11,016 bases of DNA from Acidobacteriaceae bacterium (GCA_003167305.1 PMTP01000101.1:13912-24927); one strand, 5' to 3'. Positions 1 through 7,429 are shown, numbered from the stretch's first letter. Program-made: numbers and translations. The notes: generated from the letters alone by a model not told the origin.

Positions 1-33
1 GGGCTTTTTGCTGAGCGTGGTTGCTTCCCTTTG

Positions 34-1248
34 CTAGTCGACCGCCTGAATGGCGTGGTTGCCGTGAGGAATGGCGACGATGGCGGTGGGCATTGTGCCC
101 GTGATGGGGTACGGCGAGGCTTGAGTGGCCTTCAGCGAGCCCGAAGTCGGGTCCAGCACGAAGCCGGTGACGGAATTGCCCAGGTGGTTGGCAGTGTAGA
201 CAAACCGGCCCAGCGCCGGATCTACAACGATGGCGACCGGCTGGGTGTCGGTGGAGTCGAGCGGGCTTCCTGTCACATTCACCGTGATCGTAGGAGTGCC
301 GGTGGGCAGGTCGATGGAGTAGGCTCCGACCGTGTTGTCCAGCTGGTTGGTGAGATAGAGGAACTTGCCGCGCGGATCAATGACGATCGCGGAGGGTTCG
401 TTCCCGGTCTTGTAGGGACCGTTGGTCAAGAAGCTCAAGGTGCTGCCATCCAGAATCGAGTAGCCGATCATCTGGCTGGAAGCGTAGTCGGTGACGTAGA
501 CGAAGCGATTGGTGGGGTCGGCGACCAGGGCGCTGGGCTTGACGCCGGCCTGGTAGGGACTGTTCGTGGCCGCGGTCAGCGCGCCGCCCGAGCCGACGGC
601 ATAGCCGAAGACCCAGCCGGGATTTGCGGTGCTGGTCGTGCTTCCGCCGGGATTGTAAGCTGACTGATCGTAGGCTGTAACGTAGACGGCAGCATTGTCG
701 GCCAGCACGGTGATACCGGTGGAAATGATCGTGTCGCCCGCGAAACCGGGCACGGTGAGGGGCACTGAGGCGGTGGCCGCGGTTCCGATTGTGCCGGAGG
801 AGAGAGCATATTCTGTCAGTGTGGCGGAAGCGGTTCCAGAGACCACATAGAGGTAGGTGTCAGCGGCGTTCACCGCGATGGCAACGGGCGTGGTGCTCAG
901 CGTGACTGAATCCTTCTGCGTCAACCCACCATCCAGGCCGATGGTGAAGTGGACGATGGTTTTGCTTCCCGCATTGGCGACGTAAAGATTCTGATAGTCG
1001 GAGGTGACGGCCATCGAGACCGGGGCCACTCCGCCGGTAGAGACGGACGCCACGTCCGTGCGCATCGCGCCGGAGCCGGAGTCCACCGCGTAGATATCGA
1101 TCTGTCCGTTGTTCGATGTCCCAGTGATGGCGGAACTGGCTACGTAAACAAAATCAACGGTTACGATATCGCAGGCAGTCAAAAGTGTGGCCACGAAAAG
1201 GCCGAGGAAAGAGACCAGAAAAAGCTGGCTCAATTTGCTGAACTTCAT
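34..1248 (-). CDS. Beta-propeller lipoprotein (YncE/lactonase-like), paralog A
   Basis: The product is 404 residues and predicted to be an exported lipoprotein. Residues 1-25 form a signal peptide (K4-K5 region, hydrophobic core 9-23) ending in the lipobox LTAC with C26. The mature part carries repeated propeller strands of the form P-(S/V)-A-I-x-x-(D/N)-x-x-x-x-x-(L/V)-Y-V-(A/T)-N at about residues 76-101, 121-138, 238-264, 285-312 and 337-366. These resemble the YncE/lactonase seven-bladed propeller family. The residue after the lipid-bearing cysteine is Asp; in Escherichia coli this favours inner-membrane retention, and whether that holds here is unknown. The start is supported by a purine-rich site (AAGGAAG) just upstream and by the MKF start shared with two neighbouring paralogs. 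It is the last of three tandem genes in the transcription direction, 126 bases from the previous one. The substrate or partner cannot be told; an enzymatic lactonase role is not supported by any residue I can point to. Confidence 0.88.
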   Translation of the reverse strand: MKFSKLSQLFLVSFLGLFVATLLTACDIVTVDFVYVASSAITGTSNNGQIDIYAVDSGSGAMRTDVASVSTGGVAPVSMAVTSDYQNLYVANAGSKTIVHFTIGLDGGLTQKDSVTLSTTPVAIAVNAADTYLYVVSGTASATLTEYALSSGTIGTAATASVPLTVPGFAGDTIISTGITVLADNAAVYVTAYDQSAYNPGGSTTSTANPGWVFGYAVGSGGALTAATNSPYQAGVKPSALVADPTNRFVYVTDYASSQMIGYSILDGSTLSFLTNGPYKTGNEPSAIVIDPRGKFLYLTNQLDNTVGAYSIDLPTGTPTITVNVTGSPLDSTDTQPVAIVVDPALGRFVYTANHLGNSVTGFVLDPTSGSLKATQASPYPITGTMPTAIVAIPHGNHAIQAVD

Positions 1249-1315
1249 GCGCTTCCTTCGTCGTGGGCTTGTCAGGTGCGAGCCCAGGAAAAACCGGTTA
1301 AGTTGCCCCGTAGGT

Positions 1316-1350
1316 ATTGTAAAAGCCAGCTACGGGGTGTTGCCAGAGTC
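1316..1350 (-). promoter_or_regulatory. Putative promoter box of paralog A
   Basis: On the minus strand, positions 1327-1316 read GGCTTTTACAAT, containing a -10-like TACAAT (5 of 6 to TATAAT). The same 12 bases occur upstream of paralog C. A weak -35 candidate, CTGGCA, lies about 19 bases further upstream. The box is 68 bases before the start codon, inside the gap between paralogs B and A, so gene A may have its own transcript. The shared 12-mer is seen directly; promoter function is inferred. Confidence 0.4.
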
Positions 1351-1374
1351 TTCGGTGGCGGGCCGCATTCCGAG

Positions 1375-2619
1375 CTACTGCGGTTTGCCGCCGTCGTGCG
1401 GAACCGCGGCCACGGCCGTCGGCAGGGCGTTGGACGTGTAAGGAGAGTGTTGCGTATTGATAAGCGTGCCGGCAGTGGTGCTCATCTCAAAGTCGGAGAC
1501 AGTGCCGTTGGCGCCGTTGCTAAGGAAGTTGACGGTAAAAACGAAGTGAGAGGTTCCCGGATCAATGCCGATGGCCACCGGATTAATGCCCGCGGCATAC
1601 GTGCCGACGCTGGTCAGCGCTCCGCTGCTGCCGATCGAATATGCGCTCACGTTGCCGTCCAGTGTGTTGGCAACGTAGACGAATGGATACTTGGGATCGA
1701 CCGCGATCGCCGAGGGTTGATTGCCGGCCGGATACGGACTGCCGCTAAGCGGACTCAGTACTCCCAATGCAACGGAGAATCCGCAGACATTGCCGTTTGC
1801 GGAATCCGTCACATACACGTAGCTGCTGGTGGAATCGCTGGCGATCGCCGAGGGATGGACGCCCACGGCAAAGGGCGAACCGCTGACGGCAGAGAGTACG
1901 CCGCCTGTTCCGATCGTGAATCCGAAAAGATAGCCGGTGTTGGCTGTCGAGTCGTAGGCGGTCACATAGAGGTAGGCGCCTGAAGCCAGTACATTGACAC
2001 CGGTCGGCAGAAGGATGTCGGAAGAGCTTTTTCCGGAGAGCGTCAGCGGCCAATAGTCGGCGCCATTGCCTGGATTGGCGACCGGTGATCCCGGCGCGCC
2101 GCCAGGCGTTGCGCTGGAGCCGGTTCCGGAGGCTGCTGCAAGAGGAAAGACTCCCACCGACCCCGAGCAAGGCGACGCGGGAGAGCATGAGGGCAGCGGC
2201 TGATAGGTGTCGATAACAAACAGGTTCGACCCATTGACGGCAATGGCGAGCGGGAAGATTCCGGGCGTATTCACGGTGTTCTGCGGATAGAGCTTGCCGT
2301 CGCTGCCGATCATGAATTGAACGATGGTGTTGTCATCCTTATTGACCACATATAAGTTCGAGTAGTCGCCGGAGACGGCTTCAGCCACCGGGTTGCGTCC
2401 GCCCGAAGGAAATGGCGAGGTGGGAATCTGGCGCATGAAGCCGGAGACCGAGTTGATCTCGAAGACGTCGATCTCGCCGTAGTTGTTGGTTCCCGCTGCC
2501 TGGGAACTAGCCACGTATACGAAATCCACGGTGTCGGTGCCGCAGGCGATCATGAGACCGGCCGCCAGGAGGCTAGCCGCGGAAACCAGCAGCAGTTGAC
2601 TCGTTTTGTTGAACTTCAT
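1375..2619 (-). CDS. Beta-propeller lipoprotein (YncE/lactonase-like), paralog B
   Basis: The product is 414 residues if started at MKF. An in-frame ATG two codons earlier (2625) is possible, but MKF is preferred because both neighbours start MKF inside the same CGCATGAAGTTC context. The signal peptide is residues 1-25 with lipobox MIAC and C26, the same cysteine position as in both paralogs. Propeller strands are visible at about 77-104, 123-138, 256-282, 302-328 and 347-377. The C-terminus (LPTAVAAVPHDG) closely resembles that of paralog A (MPTAIVAIPHGN), so A and B are the closer pair. A CSPASPC loop (C145, C151) has a counterpart in paralog C but not in A, and could form a disulfide outside the cytoplasm. 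A glycine/serine/alanine-rich insert lies near 160-200. It is probably anchored in the envelope; its ligand is unknown. Confidence 0.87.
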   Translation of the reverse strand: MKFNKTSQLLLVSAASLLAAGLMIACGTDTVDFVYVASSQAAGTNNYGEIDVFEINSVSGFMRQIPTSPFPSGGRNPVAEAVSGDYSNLYVVNKDDNTIVQFMIGSDGKLYPQNTVNTPGIFPLAIAVNGSNLFVIDTYQPLPSCSPASPCSGSVGVFPLAAASGTGSSATPGGAPGSPVANPGNGADYWPLTLSGKSSSDILLPTGVNVLASGAYLYVTAYDSTANTGYLFGFTIGTGGVLSAVSGSPFAVGVHPSAIASDSTSSYVYVTDSANGNVCGFSVALGVLSPLSGSPYPAGNQPSAIAVDPKYPFVYVANTLDGNVSAYSIGSSGALTSVGTYAAGINPVAIGIDPGTSHFVFTVNFLSNGANGTVSDFEMSTTAGTLINTQHSPYTSNALPTAVAAVPHDGGKPQ

Positions 2620-2812
2620 GCGCATCTTTCGTCAGCGGGCCAGTATCATTGGCGCGCATTAAATCAGATTTTGAACCGAACCCCAGGGCGCGCAAGGGAT
2701 AGATCGTGCTCTGGTATTCAGCGGCGTTCTTGAAGACTGCGGAGCAATCTTTGTTTGGCCTTGCTGAAGCGGGGGGCCAGCCACCGCTCCAGGCAACGGC
2801 TCAGAGTGACGG
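2620..2812. other. Spacer between paralogs C and B
   Basis: This 193-base spacer contains no convincing gene. Close to the stop of paralog C, 2769-2787 can fold on the minus strand as a 7-bp stem with one mismatch (GCGGTGG / CCCCCGC); it has no following T-run, so it is only a weak terminator candidate. Positions 2799-2812, read on the minus strand, give CCGTCACTCTGAGC, which matches the core of the dispersed repeat found at 7272 at 11 of 12 bases. A TTTAAT hexamer on the minus strand (2663-2658) is a possible -10 for paralog B, without a good -35. The GGCTTTTACAAT box of the other two paralogs is absent here. Confidence 0.35.
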
Positions 2813-4174
2813 TTAGCCGATGCGCCCATCCACCAGGCACCAGGTGGGTGGTCCGGTAAGCGAATACTGGTCGGGCACCTTCGAAGTCTGCGAGAGCGGC
2901 GTGAGGTTGCCCCCCTGTTCGTTGATCTCCTGCCCGGATATGCTTGAATCGTAGGCGTTAGCCGTATAGAAAAACTGACTCGATGGATCCTCGACCAGGC
3001 ACTGCGAGCCGCCTCCGGAACCGTAATTGATGGGCGTGCCGGCGATTTCGGCGGGCTGGAACGGAGAGTTGATGACGTAACCGGAAATGCCGCTCAACGG
3101 AAGCGTCGGAGTGCTGGGGTTCCCCTGGTTGGCCACGTAGAACCACTTGCCCTTGTTCTCCACCGTCAGAAAAATGGGGTTGGATTGGTTGGCGTCATCG
3201 GGAATGGGTCCGCTCACCGCCGCCTGCAGCCCGCCGTTGGCGATGGGCGTGAAGGGCAGAATCTGGCTCTGCGATGATACCACCCCGTTCACTGTAATCG
3301 GCTCGTTGTCCAGCACATAGATATAACCTAAGCCGTACACGATAGCCGTGCCCTGCGTGATGTTCAGCGTCTGGGAGCTATTCTGGCTCACTGTCAACTG
3401 CCCGTTGATGGGGCTATAGGCGTACGGGAAGACCGAATCGCCTGTCGCCGGTGTGCCGCTCAATACGAATACGGCTACACCGGTCATCATAAAGTCAATC
3501 GGATTGGCGGGAACCGGGAAGTAAGTCAGCGAGGAAGAACCGCCGCCGAGGGTCGAGGTTACCTGATTATTCATAACCAGGCTCAGGCGTCCTGTGGTCT
3601 GGTTGACCTGGAAGGCGGTAATGTCGCCGCAGGTCTGCACAACACCGCCCAGGGCCAGCGCGCAACCGTCCTTGCTCGACTGGTTATAGTTGTCCGGGGA
3701 ATCATGATCCAGCACGTAGATGTAATTGCCCGCGACGTCGGGGATGATGCGGAAAGGGTTGACTCCCTGGGTGGCGAAGGTCTCCTGCGGCGTGAGGATG
3801 CCGTTGGCGCCGACTTCAAACTGAGTGATGTTGGAGTTCTGGCAAGGGTCCGCAGTGGTGCAGTTGCCGTTACCCTCTTTGTTGACGCCACGGTTCAGAA
3901 CATATAGAAAACGGCTGCCGTCAATCAGGATGGCGCGCACCGGGTTGGCGCCGCCCGAAGAGACGGGCAATCCGTTAATGGGGGTCAGAAAGCCCGTATT
4001 GTGGTCGATCTTGAAGCCGCTGATAATGCCATTGCCGCTCGTCCCGGCGGTCACTGTCCCGGTTACATACAAGTAGCCAACCGAATAATTCTGGATGCAA
4101 GACGTAACGCCGAGGACAACGCCAGCCGAGAGGGCACTCATCAGAAGGGCCTTGCCGATTTTCTTGAACTTCAT
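2813..4174 (-). CDS. Beta-propeller lipoprotein (YncE/lactonase-like), paralog C
   Basis: The product is 453 residues, the longest of the three tandem paralogs and the first in the direction of transcription. The signal peptide (MKFKKIGKAL, then a hydrophobic stretch) ends in lipobox VTSC with C26. The sequence right after it (YLYVTGTVTAGTSGNG) matches the FVYVASS...GT(S/N)N start of paralogs A and B. Propeller-type strands with YIYVLD, WFYVANQ and FFYTANA occur at about 76-93, 138-156, 284-290, 332-349 and 391-412. Cysteines at 105/111 (CTTADPC), 171/182 and 393/447 could pair as disulfides, in keeping with an extracytoplasmic location. The C-terminus (PTWCLVDGRIG) differs from A and B, so this is the most diverged copy. 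The start has an AAGGAA site and the same ATGAAGTTC beginning as its paralogs. Its molecular partner is not identifiable. Confidence 0.86.
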   Translation of the reverse strand: MKFKKIGKALLMSALSAGVVLGVTSCIQNYSVGYLYVTGTVTAGTSGNGIISGFKIDHNTGFLTPINGLPVSSGGANPVRAILIDGSRFLYVLNRGVNKEGNGNCTTADPCQNSNITQFEVGANGILTPQETFATQGVNPFRIIPDVAGNYIYVLDHDSPDNYNQSSKDGCALALGGVVQTCGDITAFQVNQTTGRLSLVMNNQVTSTLGGGSSSLTYFPVPANPIDFMMTGVAVFVLSGTPATGDSVFPYAYSPINGQLTVSQNSSQTLNITQGTAIVYGLGYIYVLDNEPITVNGVVSSQSQILPFTPIANGGLQAAVSGPIPDDANQSNPIFLTVENKGKWFYVANQGNPSTPTLPLSGISGYVINSPFQPAEIAGTPINYGSGGGSQCLVEDPSSQFFYTANAYDSSISGQEINEQGGNLTPLSQTSKVPDQYSLTGPPTWCLVDGRIG

Positions 4175-4530
4175 GCGATTCCTTCATCCTGGTCAGGCCT
4201 ACGCCGCCAGGTTTGCAAGTTCCACAGCAGAGCTGGGTTGGGACGGGTCCCTGTTGCATTGTAAAAGCCCAAGGCGGGTTGTGCCTAGTTTTGGCTGAGA
4301 ACGCAGCAAAACAGCGTATTATTCCCGGCCTTCCCCGCCTCAGGCGAGGCAGAAACCGCGGCCTGTCGGGCGGACTGCTCCATGATTGGCCATGGCTGAG
4401 GATTGGACGCCCGAAGCAAGGGATACGTCAACACACTCGCATGAGGAAACAGGACGCGCGGGGAGGCGTGAGTGTGAACAGGCCCTGACAAACCACGGCT
4501 CCAAGCCACAGCTTCAAGACCGGTGCTGAT
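4175..4530. other. Intergenic region between M13 peptidase and lipoprotein C
   Basis: This stretch of about 356 bases has no gene I would defend; the short open frames on both strands lack a start site and family features. Besides the paralog C promoter box, 4333-4349 folds on the minus strand as a 7-bp stem (CCTCGCC / GGCGGGG, one G-U pair) with a 3-base loop. The plus strand has a mismatch in this stem, so it may be a terminator serving the minus-strand peptidase gene about 180 bases upstream, but there is no T-run after it. Nothing else stands out. Confidence 0.4.
4258..4289 (-). promoter_or_regulatory. Putative promoter box of paralog C
   Basis: On the minus strand, 4269-4258 read GGCTTTTACAAT, identical to the box upstream of paralog A, with -10-like TACAAT. 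A -35 candidate, TAGGCA (4 of 6 to TTGACA), lies 18 bases upstream. It sits 84 bases before the start codon and would drive the first gene of the lipoprotein cluster. Promoter function is inferred from the duplication of the element. Confidence 0.42.
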
Positions 4531-6597
4531 CTACCACACTCGGCAGGAATTCACCGGGGCCATGGGCCGGCCCTGGACGCAGCCAAAGGCCTTGCCGAAC
4601 TGGTCAAAGTTCTGCACCGTGCCGTTGACGCGCCAGCGGCCGGGTGAGTGCGGGTCCGTCAGCGCCGCCTGCCGGGCAGACTGCTCTGTCTGGTTCTGGC
4701 ACCACACCTGGGCAAACCCCAGAAAGTAGCGCTGCGCCTCGGTGTAGCCGTCGATCTTGTGGTTGATGCTCTTGCCCTCCGCCGCGAGTGTATCCAGTAA
4801 GGCCATGTAAGCGATGCGCAGGCCGCCATTGTCGGCCGTGTTCTCGCCCAGTGTGAGTTTGCCGTTCAGCTTCTGCGCCGGGGTATCGCCCTTGGCCGGG
4901 GCAGCCTCAAAGCCGCTGTACTCGTTGGCCACGCAGTCGGTCCGCTCGGTGAAGGCCTTGCGGTCTTCCGCTGTCTGCCACTCGCGCAGGTTGCCCTTGC
5001 CGTCGTACTTCGAGCCCTCGTCGTCGAAGCCGTGGGTCATCTCGTGCCCGATCACCACGCCGATGCCGCCGAAGTTCACCGCCGGGTCGATGGTGAAGTC
5101 GAAGAAAGGCGGCTGCAAGATGCCGGCCGGGAAGTTGATGTCGTTCATCGACTGATTGTAGTAGGCGTTGACTATGGGCGGCGTCATGCCCCACTCCTTC
5201 TCGTCCACCGGCTTGCCCAGGTGGTCCAGGTTCCAGTCGCGCTCGAAGACCGCGCTGCGATCCAGGTTGCCGAGCAGGTCGTCGCGATTCACCTTCAGCG
5301 CCTTGTAGCTGCGCCACTTCTCCGGGTAGCCGATCTTGTTGCGGATCATGCCCAGCTTCTCTTCCGCCGCCTTCTTCGTCGCGTCGCTCATCCATGGCAA
5401 GGTCATGATGTCGCCGCCCAGGCTCTTCTCCAGAGCGGCCACAAGCTGGTCCATGCTGGCCTTGGCCGCGGGCGGAAAGTTCTTCTTCACCCAGTCCTGG
5501 CCTACCGCCTCGCCCAGCGCGCGGTCGGTCAAGGTGGTGCACTGCTTCCAGCGCGGCGTCGGTTCCTTCTGTCCCGCCAGGGTCTTGCCGAAGAAAGCAA
5601 AATTCTCGTCGAAGTAGGCCTTCGGCAGGTTGGTAGCCGCTCCGTGCAGCGCGTGCCAGCGGAAGTACGACTTCCAGGCTTCGATCGGCTCTTTGGCAAT
5701 CAATTCACTGAGGCCCTTGAAAAAATCCGGCGTCGCCACGTTCAGCGTCTCAAACGGGCGTACCTTCACATCCTTGAAGTACACCGAATAATCGAACTCC
5801 GGGGTCAGCTTCTGGAAGTCGGCCACCGTATAAATGTGGTAGCGGTTGGCGGGATCGCGCAGGTCGGTGCGGCTGGTCGAGGCCTTGGCCAGCGCCGTCT
5901 CAATCTCCATCACCGCCGCGGCTTCCTTGGCCGCTTGATCTGGAGAGTCGCCGGCCAGTGTGAACATCTTCGTCACGTGCTCGACGTACAGCTTGCGAAT
6001 CTCCTGGAAGCGCTTGCTGTCCACAATGTAGTAGTCGCGGTCGGGCAGTGAGAGGCCGCTCTGCCCAATGACGGCAATCTGCCGAGAGGAGTCCTTGTCA
6101 TCCTGCTCGACGTAGAAGTTGAATATGTGCACCGGGCTTCCCTCGGCGGCCAATTCGCCCATCAACGTGCCCAGTTTATGGGCGTCGTTGAGGGCCGCGA
6201 TGCGCTTGAAGGCCGCCTCCAGCGGCTGGAGAGCATTCTTCTCAATCAGATCGGTGTTCATGCAGGCCGCAAAGTAGTCTCCATACTGCTTTTCCAGCGC
6301 GCTCTTGGGACTGCTGGCCGCCGCATCCAGCTCCTGCCACAGCAGATAGCGGTTGCGCTCGGCCAGAATGGAGAAGGTTCCCCAGCGCACCTGGTCGTTC
6401 GGAACGGGATTGCTCTTGACCCAGTTGCCGCAGGCGTACTGGTAAAAATCCGCGCAGGGATCGGCAGTCTTATCGATGGCCGCCGGATCGAAACTCTTGA
6501 TGGCCGCGGGCGGCACAGGCTTCGAGGCATCAGGCGCCTGCGCAATCGCCGACGCCGCAGCCAGAATCAGGATGGATGCAAAACGGAAACAGTTCAT
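4531..6597 (-). CDS. M13 family (neprilysin/PepO-like) zinc metallopeptidase, exported
   Basis: The product is 688 residues, the normal full length for bacterial M13 endopeptidases, which cleave oligopeptides using one zinc ion. The start at 6597 is chosen over the longer frame because AGGAG lies about 6 bases upstream and the protein then begins with a clear signal peptide (residues 1-21, cut near AQA). The N-terminal M13 block DPCADFYQYACGNW follows. The substrate-binding NAYYN motif precedes the zinc site H518-E519-M-T-H522; E585 and D589 in ENTAD supply the third zinc ligand and the supporting aspartate. The protein ends with CRVW, the family's C-terminal signature, so it is intact. It has no lipobox and is probably periplasmic or secreted. 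It is followed on the same strand by the lipoprotein cluster after a 356-base gap, too far apart to assume one operon. It likely has a nutritional or envelope-peptide turnover role; the exact substrate is unknown. Confidence 0.96.
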   Translation of the reverse strand: MNCFRFASILILAAASAIAQAPDASKPVPPAAIKSFDPAAIDKTADPCADFYQYACGNWVKSNPVPNDQVRWGTFSILAERNRYLLWQELDAAASSPKSALEKQYGDYFAACMNTDLIEKNALQPLEAAFKRIAALNDAHKLGTLMGELAAEGSPVHIFNFYVEQDDKDSSRQIAVIGQSGLSLPDRDYYIVDSKRFQEIRKLYVEHVTKMFTLAGDSPDQAAKEAAAVMEIETALAKASTSRTDLRDPANRYHIYTVADFQKLTPEFDYSVYFKDVKVRPFETLNVATPDFFKGLSELIAKEPIEAWKSYFRWHALHGAATNLPKAYFDENFAFFGKTLAGQKEPTPRWKQCTTLTDRALGEAVGQDWVKKNFPPAAKASMDQLVAALEKSLGGDIMTLPWMSDATKKAAEEKLGMIRNKIGYPEKWRSYKALKVNRDDLLGNLDRSAVFERDWNLDHLGKPVDEKEWGMTPPIVNAYYNQSMNDINFPAGILQPPFFDFTIDPAVNFGGIGVVIGHEMTHGFDDEGSKYDGKGNLREWQTAEDRKAFTERTDCVANEYSGFEAAPAKGDTPAQKLNGKLTLGENTADNGGLRIAYMALLDTLAAEGKSINHKIDGYTEAQRYFLGFAQVWCQNQTEQSARQAALTDPHSPGRWRVNGTVQNFDQFGKAFGCVQGRPMAPVNSCRVW

Positions 6598-6897
6598 CGA
6601 ATCTCCTCTTGGACACAGGGTCAACCGGCTTCTCCACCATTGCTGCAAGCGCCGGTCGATAGAGGCCATGATTGAGCCCAAATCGAATTTGCAGCAGCCA
6701 ATACCGTGCAGACTACTCCGCCAATCAGCCTATCATGCTGGCTGGATGGCATACCCCTCGCCAGCAGTGATTGGGGCGCCCTGACAGCCTGGCGGAGGTT
6801 TGATGTGAAATCAATGAAGCGTGCCAACCCAGGTGTTACACTGTGGTCCGTGCCGAGCGCGGCGAAAACGCGATTCCACGGCGCCTGGAGGTAGTTT
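6598..6897. other. Divergent intergenic region with nested inverted repeat
   Basis: This 300-base region separates the divergent peptidase and small-protein genes and must hold both promoters. It contains the peptidase Shine-Dalgarno (AGGAG on the minus strand near 6606), the nested inverted repeat listed separately at 6721-6774, and a short inverted repeat TTGAT-N5-ATCAA at 6800-6814. A weak plus-strand -10 candidate, TACACT, lies near 6837. GGAGG at 6887-6891 is a well-spaced ribosome binding site for the gene at 6898. No additional gene is supported. Confidence 0.5.
6721..6774. repeat. Nested inverted repeat
   Basis: CCAATCA (6721-6727) pairs with TGATTGG (6768-6774), and inside it TGCTGGC (6736-6742) pairs with GCCAGCA (6760-6766). 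Both 7-bp stems are perfect. The intervening bulges are 8 and 1 bases and the apical loop is 17 bases. It lies between divergent genes, so it could be a regulatory structure or a remnant of a small palindromic element; the sequence does not decide between these. Confidence 0.45.
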
Positions 6898-7203
6898 ATG
6901 CGCATGATCATGCTGGTTCAATTCCCCATTGAACCGTTCAACACTTTGGTCCGGAACGGCACGGTGGGAGAGAAGATGCACCAGATTCTCGACGCCACCC
7001 AACCGGAATCCGCCTATTTCACTGAGCGGGAAGGCCATCGGGGCGGCATCTTTGTGGTGAACATTGATAGCCCTTCCGATGTTGCCAGGCTGGCCGAACC
7101 CTGGTTCCTTCAATTCAACGCCGAAGTCGAGTTTCGGATTGCCATGACGCCCGAAGATCTCGGTCGCGCGGATCTGGGAGCACTGGGAAAGAAGTGGGCA
7201 TAA
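6898..7203 (+). CDS. Small conserved protein, probable ferredoxin-like alpha/beta fold
   Basis: The product is 101 residues with no signal peptide or membrane segment, so it is probably cytoplasmic. The start ATG has an excellent GGAGG six bases upstream. The pattern is a beta strand (MRMIMLVQFPI), a helical part (VGEKMHQILDAT), a strand with AYFTEREGHRGGIFVVNI, a second helix (DVARLAEPWFLQF), then a strand and tail (AEVEFRIAMTPEDL). From memory this matches a widespread small family with an AEPWF...AEVE core that has often been carried in databases under a doubtful 'panthothenate synthetase' name. It has nothing in common with real pantothenate synthetase (PanC, about 280 residues, HIGH-type motif). 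I assign a dimeric ferredoxin-like fold by inference only. It stands alone between divergent and convergent neighbours and is followed directly by a terminator-like hairpin, so it is likely monocistronic. Confidence 0.85.
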   Translation: MRMIMLVQFPIEPFNTLVRNGTVGEKMHQILDATQPESAYFTEREGHRGGIFVVNIDSPSDVARLAEPWFLQFNAEVEFRIAMTPEDLGRADLGALGKKWA

Positions 7204-7209
7204 ACCAAT

Positions 7210-7256
7210 CACCCCGGCAAGATGCCTGCGTCTCTCGTGGCCTCTTTGCTGGGGTG
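7210..7256 (+). terminator. Terminator-like hairpin after the small gene
   Basis: CACCCCGGCAA (7210-7220) pairs with TTGCTGGGGTG (7246-7256), an 11-bp stem with a single G-U pair. It starts seven bases after the stop codon of the small gene. The loop is 25 bases and there is no clear T-run afterwards, so it may terminate poorly or act as an mRNA 3'-end stabiliser. Confidence 0.4.
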
Positions 7257-7271
7257 TCCCATCCTTGGCGC

Positions 7272-7303
7272 TGTCATTCTGAGCGAAGCCGAAGAACCTG
7301 CTA
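7272..7303 (+). repeat. Dispersed intergenic repeat (TGTCATTCTGAGCGAAG type)
   Basis: The sequence TGTCATTCTGAGCGAAGCC followed by GAAGAACCTGCT matches, from memory, a dispersed intergenic repeat found many times in Acidobacteriota and some other genomes. Read on the opposite strand it gives the well-known spurious peptide FFGFAQNDS. It lies in a non-coding gap, as expected. A possible degenerate partial copy is at 2799-2812. Its function is not established to my knowledge. Confidence 0.6.
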
Positions 7304-7429
7304 CTTTGAACTTTTGCACCAAGGGTGGTATACCTCAATCCTGAATCGGATTTGTATGTAGGAAGCAGCCCAATCTGCCGCTGCAAATTATGCCTGAAAT
7401 AAGTCACCGCCAACTTGCTAACCCGCGAT

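Noticed and set aside
31..1983. Long plus-strand open frames (31-663 and 949-1983) across the lipoprotein genes
   Set aside because: They lie antisense to clear lipoprotein genes, are rich in Arg/Gly/Asp/Val as expected from the reverse complement of GC-rich coding sequence, and show no family motif or ribosome binding site.
4333..4349. A strong intrinsic terminator for the peptidase
   Set aside because: The hairpin exists but is about 180 bases past the stop codon and lacks a T-run, so it is kept only as a weak remark within the intergenic entry.
5032..6051. A 339-residue plus-strand open frame antisense to the peptidase
   Set aside because: The opposite strand carries all M13 signature motifs from start to stop; the plus-strand product is a low-complexity Arg/Val/His/Leu shadow.
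6811..7413. A 200-residue minus-strand frame containing FFGFAQNDS
   Set aside because: The peptide arises from the dispersed repeat and the rest is antisense to the small gene at 6898, which has a strong ribosome binding site.
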